From Catenuloplanes indicus (lineage in GTDB: Bacteria; Actinomycetota; Actinomycetes; Mycobacteriales; Micromonosporaceae): a stretch of 64,000 nt of DNA. The stretch spans positions 1,240,001 through 1,304,000 of the forward strand of contig NZ_JAUSUZ010000001.1 of NCBI RefSeq assembly GCF_030813715.1, read 5' to 3'. This document shows, one piece after another, positions 61,349-64,000 of this stretch; the first letter of the stretch is position 1; each line of letters opens with the position of its first letter. The position numbers and the translations under genes were made by a program. The notes below the pieces were generated by a model. It was not told where the DNA came from. It worked only from the letters and a program-made list of their open reading frames with translations, and made no database searches.

Positions 61349-62251
61349 CTACAGCGAACCCCACTGCCGCGCCTGGTCAAGCAGGTGCGCATGCACCCGT
61401 TCGGCCGACGGTGCGGTGGAGCCGGTTCGCGTGACCAGGTAGAGCGTGTTGAGCGGTTCGATCGCCGAGCGGTGCAGCTGCATCACCGAGCCGGACGCCA
61501 TCGCCGGTTCGGCCAGGTAGCGCGGCAGGACCGACGCGCCGACGCCGGCCACCACGGCCGCGAGCACCGCGCGCAGATCGGGCACGGTCAGGGCGACCGG
61601 GTTCGGCGGGCGGCGGCCGAACTCGGAGCGCCAGTACCGGCGGATGATCGGCAGTTCCTCCGCGTACGCCACCAGAGGCAGGTGCGCGAGCGCGGTCACC
61701 GGGTCGGCCGCGATCAGTGCCGGGTCCGCGGTCCGGGCCAGCGCGGGCGCGGCCACCAGCACGAACTGCTCGTCGATCAGTGGCGTGCCGCGCAGTGCGC
61801 GGGCGGCCGGGCGGACCGCGGAGACCACCAGGTCGTGCTCGCCCCGCAGCAGCGCGGCGAGCAGGTCCTCGGCCAGGCCGAACGACGTCCGGACGGACAG
61901 CCCGGCCGCGATCAGCGGGCCGAGCGCGGGCAGCACACGCAGACTCATCAGCTCGGCCGGGCCGGCCAGGCGCACGGTGCCGAGCGGCTCCGGCGCCTCC
62001 GGTCCACCGGCGCGCACGGCCCGGCGCAGCGCGTCCAGGTGCGGGGCGACGCGGCGGGCCAGATCGTCCGCACGCGCGGTCGGGGTGACGCCGCGCGGCG
62101 TACGGTCGAAGAGCGGCTCGCCGACCCGCTCCTCCAGCCGGGCCAGCCGCCCGGACACGGCCGGTTGACTCACACCGCCCGCGGTCGCGGCGGCGGAGAG
62201 CGATCCGGTGCGGTACACGTCCAGGAACGTGCCGAGCAGGTCAAGGTCCAC
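61349..62251 (-). CDS. LysR-family transcriptional regulator
   Basis: A 300-residue protein read from GTG 62251. The longer reading to 62476 crosses the divergent gene and is rejected. The winged helix-turn-helix is at the N-terminus (LGTFLDVYRTGSLSAAATAG, then VSQPAVSGRLARLEERVG). The effector domain follows (TVRLAGPAELMSLRVLPALG, AGVGASVLPRYLA). It is divergent from a DJ-1/PfpI-like gene with a 79-bp spacer that holds a TATAA-N6-TTATA dyad, so it is likely to control that gene and itself. Confidence 0.92.
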   Translation of the reverse strand: MDLDLLGTFLDVYRTGSLSAAATAGGVSQPAVSGRLARLEERVGEPLFDRTPRGVTPTARADDLARRVAPHLDALRRAVRAGGPEAPEPLGTVRLAGPAELMSLRVLPALGPLIAAGLSVRTSFGLAEDLLAALLRGEHDLVVSAVRPAARALRGTPLIDEQFVLVAAPALARTADPALIAADPVTALAHLPLVAYAEELPIIRRYWRSEFGRRPPNPVALTVPDLRAVLAAVVAGVGASVLPRYLAEPAMASGSVMQLHRSAIEPLNTLYLVTRTGSTAPSAERVHAHLLDQARQWGSL

Positions 62252-62253
62252 GG

Positions 62254-62269
62254 TATAAGGAATGTTATA
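62254..62269. promoter_or_regulatory. LysR-type dyad TATAA-N6-TTATA
   Basis: TATAAGGAATGTTATA is an inverted repeat with 5-bp arms just upstream of the LysR start. It fits the T-N11-A pattern of LysR binding sites and is very AT-rich for this genome. Confidence 0.65.
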
Positions 62270-62330
62270 GCCGTGCGGCGACGGAGCGATAGGTTCGCTT
62301 TGAACGTTCCGATCGAAGAGGAGATCAGCC

Positions 62331-63038
62331 ATGCCCTCGGTGCTCATGGTCGTCACGGCCGCCGACACGCTCACGCTCGCGGACGGCACCGCCCACCGGA
62401 CCGGCTTCTGGGCCGAGGAGGTTGCCGCGTCGCACCGCATCCTGCGGGACGGTGGCGTCGACGTGCGGATCGCCACGCCCGGCGGCCGGCCCGCGCCGGT
62501 CGACCCGGTCAGCCTGGACTCCCGCGGCGGCGTCGGCGAGGCCGAGGCCGCGGAGTTCCGCGCCTACCTGGACTCGATCGCGGACGAGCTGGGCGCCCCG
62601 CTGGCGCTGGCCGACGCGTCGGCCGGCGACTACGACGCGATCTACCTCCCCGGCGGCCACGGCCCGATGACCGACCTCGCCACCGACCCGGACCTGGCCC
62701 GGCTGCTCGCCGAGGCCGACGCGCGCAAGCTGACGATCGCGGCGCTCTGCCACGGCCCGGCCGGCCTGGTCTCCGCGACCGGCCCGGACGGCGGGTTCCT
62801 GTTCGCCGGCCGTCGCCTCACCGTCTTCACCGACGAGGAGGAGCGCCAGGGCGGCACCGGCGAGGGCACGCCGTGGTGGGTCGAGTCCCGCCTGCGCGAC
62901 CTCGGCGCGGTCATCGCGGCCGGACCGGCCTGGAGCAGCACCGTCGTCACCGACGGCAACCTGATCACCGGCCAGAACCCGCAGTCCAGCGCGGACACCG
63001 CCCGCACGGTCCTGGCCGCCCTGACCAAGGGCGAATAA
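62331..63038 (+). CDS. DJ-1/PfpI-family protein (Hsp31-like type 1 glutamine amidotransferase fold)
   Basis: A 235-residue protein from ATG 62331 after GAGGAG. The nucleophile elbow ALCHGPAGLV carries the reactive Cys 140 followed by His, and GFWAEEVAASHRIL holds the conserved Glu. YLPGGHGPMTDL is the family motif. It matches class I Hsp31/YhbO-like proteins that act as glyoxalase III or deglycase-like stress proteins. The LysR gene opposite suggests induction by an electrophile or metabolite. Confidence 0.92.
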   Translation: MPSVLMVVTAADTLTLADGTAHRTGFWAEEVAASHRILRDGGVDVRIATPGGRPAPVDPVSLDSRGGVGEAEAAEFRAYLDSIADELGAPLALADASAGDYDAIYLPGGHGPMTDLATDPDLARLLAEADARKLTIAALCHGPAGLVSATGPDGGFLFAGRRLTVFTDEEERQGGTGEGTPWWVESRLRDLGAVIAAGPAWSSTVVTDGNLITGQNPQSSADTARTVLAALTKGE

Positions 63039-63136
63039 CCGCCGCTCCCGCCGGATGCGGGCCGCGGCCGGGGGCACGAGTGCCGCTGTCCCCGGCGGGC
63101 GCGCGGCCGGTTCTGACCTTGCTTGCGGCCACGGAT

Positions 63137-63225
63137 ATGCCGTCCCGTGCGATTCGGCGGGCAGGGAGCAGACGCGGTGGGATACTTCGCAAACTCAGGT
63201 CAGAGTCCGTGGTCAACTCAAGCCA
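63137..63225 (+). repeat. Dispersed ~88-bp repeat, copy B
   Basis: Near-identical to 5453-5540 over its whole length, with one 2-base gap and about 17 substitutions. It lies in the same orientation and, like copy A, between convergent genes. The AGGTCAGAGTCCGTG core is unchanged. Confidence 0.8.
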
Positions 63226-63268
63226 AGTGACAGTGCGACCGGTGCCCGCGGGAGCGTGCGGCACCCGG

Positions 63269-63309
63269 CCCGCCGGAAGCGGGAAGAAGGCTCTTCCGCC
63301 TCCGGCGGG
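63269..63309. terminator. Hairpin between DJ-1-like and aldo/keto reductase genes
   Basis: The outer arms CCCGCCGGA (63269-63277) and TCCGGCGGG (63301-63309) enclose an inner GGGAAGA / TCTTCC stem; TTTT follows on the plus strand. It can stop transcription from both sides. Confidence 0.75.
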
Positions 63310-63319
63310 TTTTCGGCCG

Positions 63320-64000
63320 TCAGGCCTTGGACAGGGCGTCGAAGTCCTCGTCGGAAAGCGTGATCTGGGCGGCGGCCACGTTCTGCTCCAGGTGGCCGAC
63401 CGAGGACGTGCCCGGGATCGGCAGCATCACCGGGGAGCGGCGCAGCAGCCAGGCCAGCGCGAGCTGCGACGGGGTGACGCCGAGGCGCTTGGACGGCTCG
63501 TCCAGCGGTCCGCCGGGCTGGGCGAGCCGGCCGGTGGCCAGCGGATGCCACGGGATGAACGCGATGTCGTTGGCCTCCGCGTACTCGAGCACGTCCTCGG
63601 ACGCGCGGTCGGCCACGTTGTAGCGGTTCTGTACCGCGACGATCGAGGTGATCGCGCGCGCGGCCTCGAGCTGCGCGACGGACACCTCGGACAGGCCGAT
63701 GTGCTGGACCTTGCCCTCCTTGCGGAGCGCGTCCAGCTCGCCGACCTGGTCCTCCAGCGGCACGGCCGGGTCGACGCGGTGCAGCTGCAGCAGCGGGATG
63801 CGCTCCAGGCCGAGGTGGCGCAGGTTGAGCTCGGTCTGCTGGCGCAGGTACTCCGGGCGGCCGAGCGGGGTCCAGATGTTCGGGCCCTGGCGGGTGTGGC
63901 CGACCTTGGTCGCGATGACCAGGTCCTTGCGGTACGGGTGCAGCGCCTTCCGGAGCAGCAGATCCGCGGTGTACGGCCCGTACGCGTCGGCGGTGTCGAT
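63320..64000 (-). CDS. Aldo/keto reductase (5' end outside window)
   Basis: The visible 227 codons encode the C-terminal two thirds of an aldo/keto reductase; the frame is open to the right edge, where IDTADAYG (catalytic Asp and Tyr) is just visible. The active-site Lys is in VIATKVG and the substrate-binding His in LLQLHRVD. The C-terminal cofactor region reads IPGTSSVGHLEQN. It reduces aldehydes or ketones with NADPH. It is an intact relative of the deleted reductase at 34529. Confidence 0.9.
   Translation of the reverse strand: MDTADAYGPYTADLLLRKALHPYRKDLVIATKVGHTRQGPNIWTPLGRPEYLRQQTELNLRHLGLERIPLLQLHRVDPAVPLEDQVGELDALRKEGKVQHIGLSEVSVAQLEAARAITSIVAVQNRYNVADRASEDVLEYAEANDIAFIPWHPLATGRLAQPGGPLDEPSKRLGVTPSQLALAWLLRRSPVMLPIPGTSSVGHLEQNVAAAQITLSDEDFDALSKA

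Noticed and set aside
1-64000. tRNA, rRNA, insertion sequences, integrase or phage genes
   Set aside because: I looked for tRNA arms, transposase motifs and attachment-site repeats and found none that I could support.

Overview
The window is high-GC DNA with the codon use, GTG/TTG starts and tight ATGA gene overlaps of an actinomycete. The mixture of many TetR, LuxR, XRE and LacI-type regulators, anti-sigma/STAS proteins, PIG-L deacetylases and degraded catabolic genes fits a Micromonosporaceae-like soil organism (Actinoplanes or Catenuloplanes type). That placement is inference from gene content. I see no rRNA, tRNA, CRISPR array, insertion sequence or prophage. The window cuts a TetR gene at its left edge and an aldo/keto reductase gene at its right edge.

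Bases 1-9072: a TetR fragment, a two-gene unit with a homoserine-dehydrogenase-like enzyme, a methyltransferase, a metallophosphoesterase overlapping an Sfp-type phosphopantetheinyl transferase, then 0.9 kb of repeat-bearing spacer. A translationally coupled flippase-like / GT4 glycosyltransferase / PIG-L deacetylase operon follows. Bases 9249-19211: a stress-type SDR, STAS and anti-sigma ATPases, a FecBCD-type uptake operon behind a 12-bp palindrome, a TetR regulator, an MGT-type glycosyltransferase and a GGDEF-EAL protein.

Bases 19475-24001 are the most interesting block. An rtcB-prfH pair (RNA ligase plus release-factor homologue) is followed by an MFS exporter with its own operator. Next comes a zinc-starvation island: a CobW-family protein without a P-loop, diverging from cysteine-poor ribosomal proteins L28 and L33 across a good Zur-box match. 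Bases 24335-33715 hold two short XRE/NTPase regulators, a large LuxR (LAL) regulator, three alpha/beta hydrolases in one operon and an AraC regulator.

Bases 33736-43562 show decay: a TetR regulator and its likely operators sit beside an aldo/keto reductase with a large internal deletion, then come a DUF4832-like gene with three frameshifts, a frameshifted membrane protein and an ECF41-like sigma factor with a replaced C-terminus. Bases 43677-48987 are a NarL-type two-component system divergent from a MacB/FtsX ABC exporter. Bases 49065-51253 are a small array of single-TM paralogues made by segmental duplication. Bases 52173-56194 are a complete multiple-monosaccharide (MmsA/MmsB/ChvE-like) ABC operon. 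The rest contains a deleted luciferase-like monooxygenase, a secreted PGRP amidase, a LacI regulator with operators but no obvious sugar gene, a four-TM protein of unknown function, and a LysR/DJ-1-like divergent pair.

Two sets of short dispersed repeats occur in the spacers: an ~88-bp element at 5453 and 63137, and an AT-rich ~20-bp motif at 5028, 5172, 24210, 58564 and 58625.
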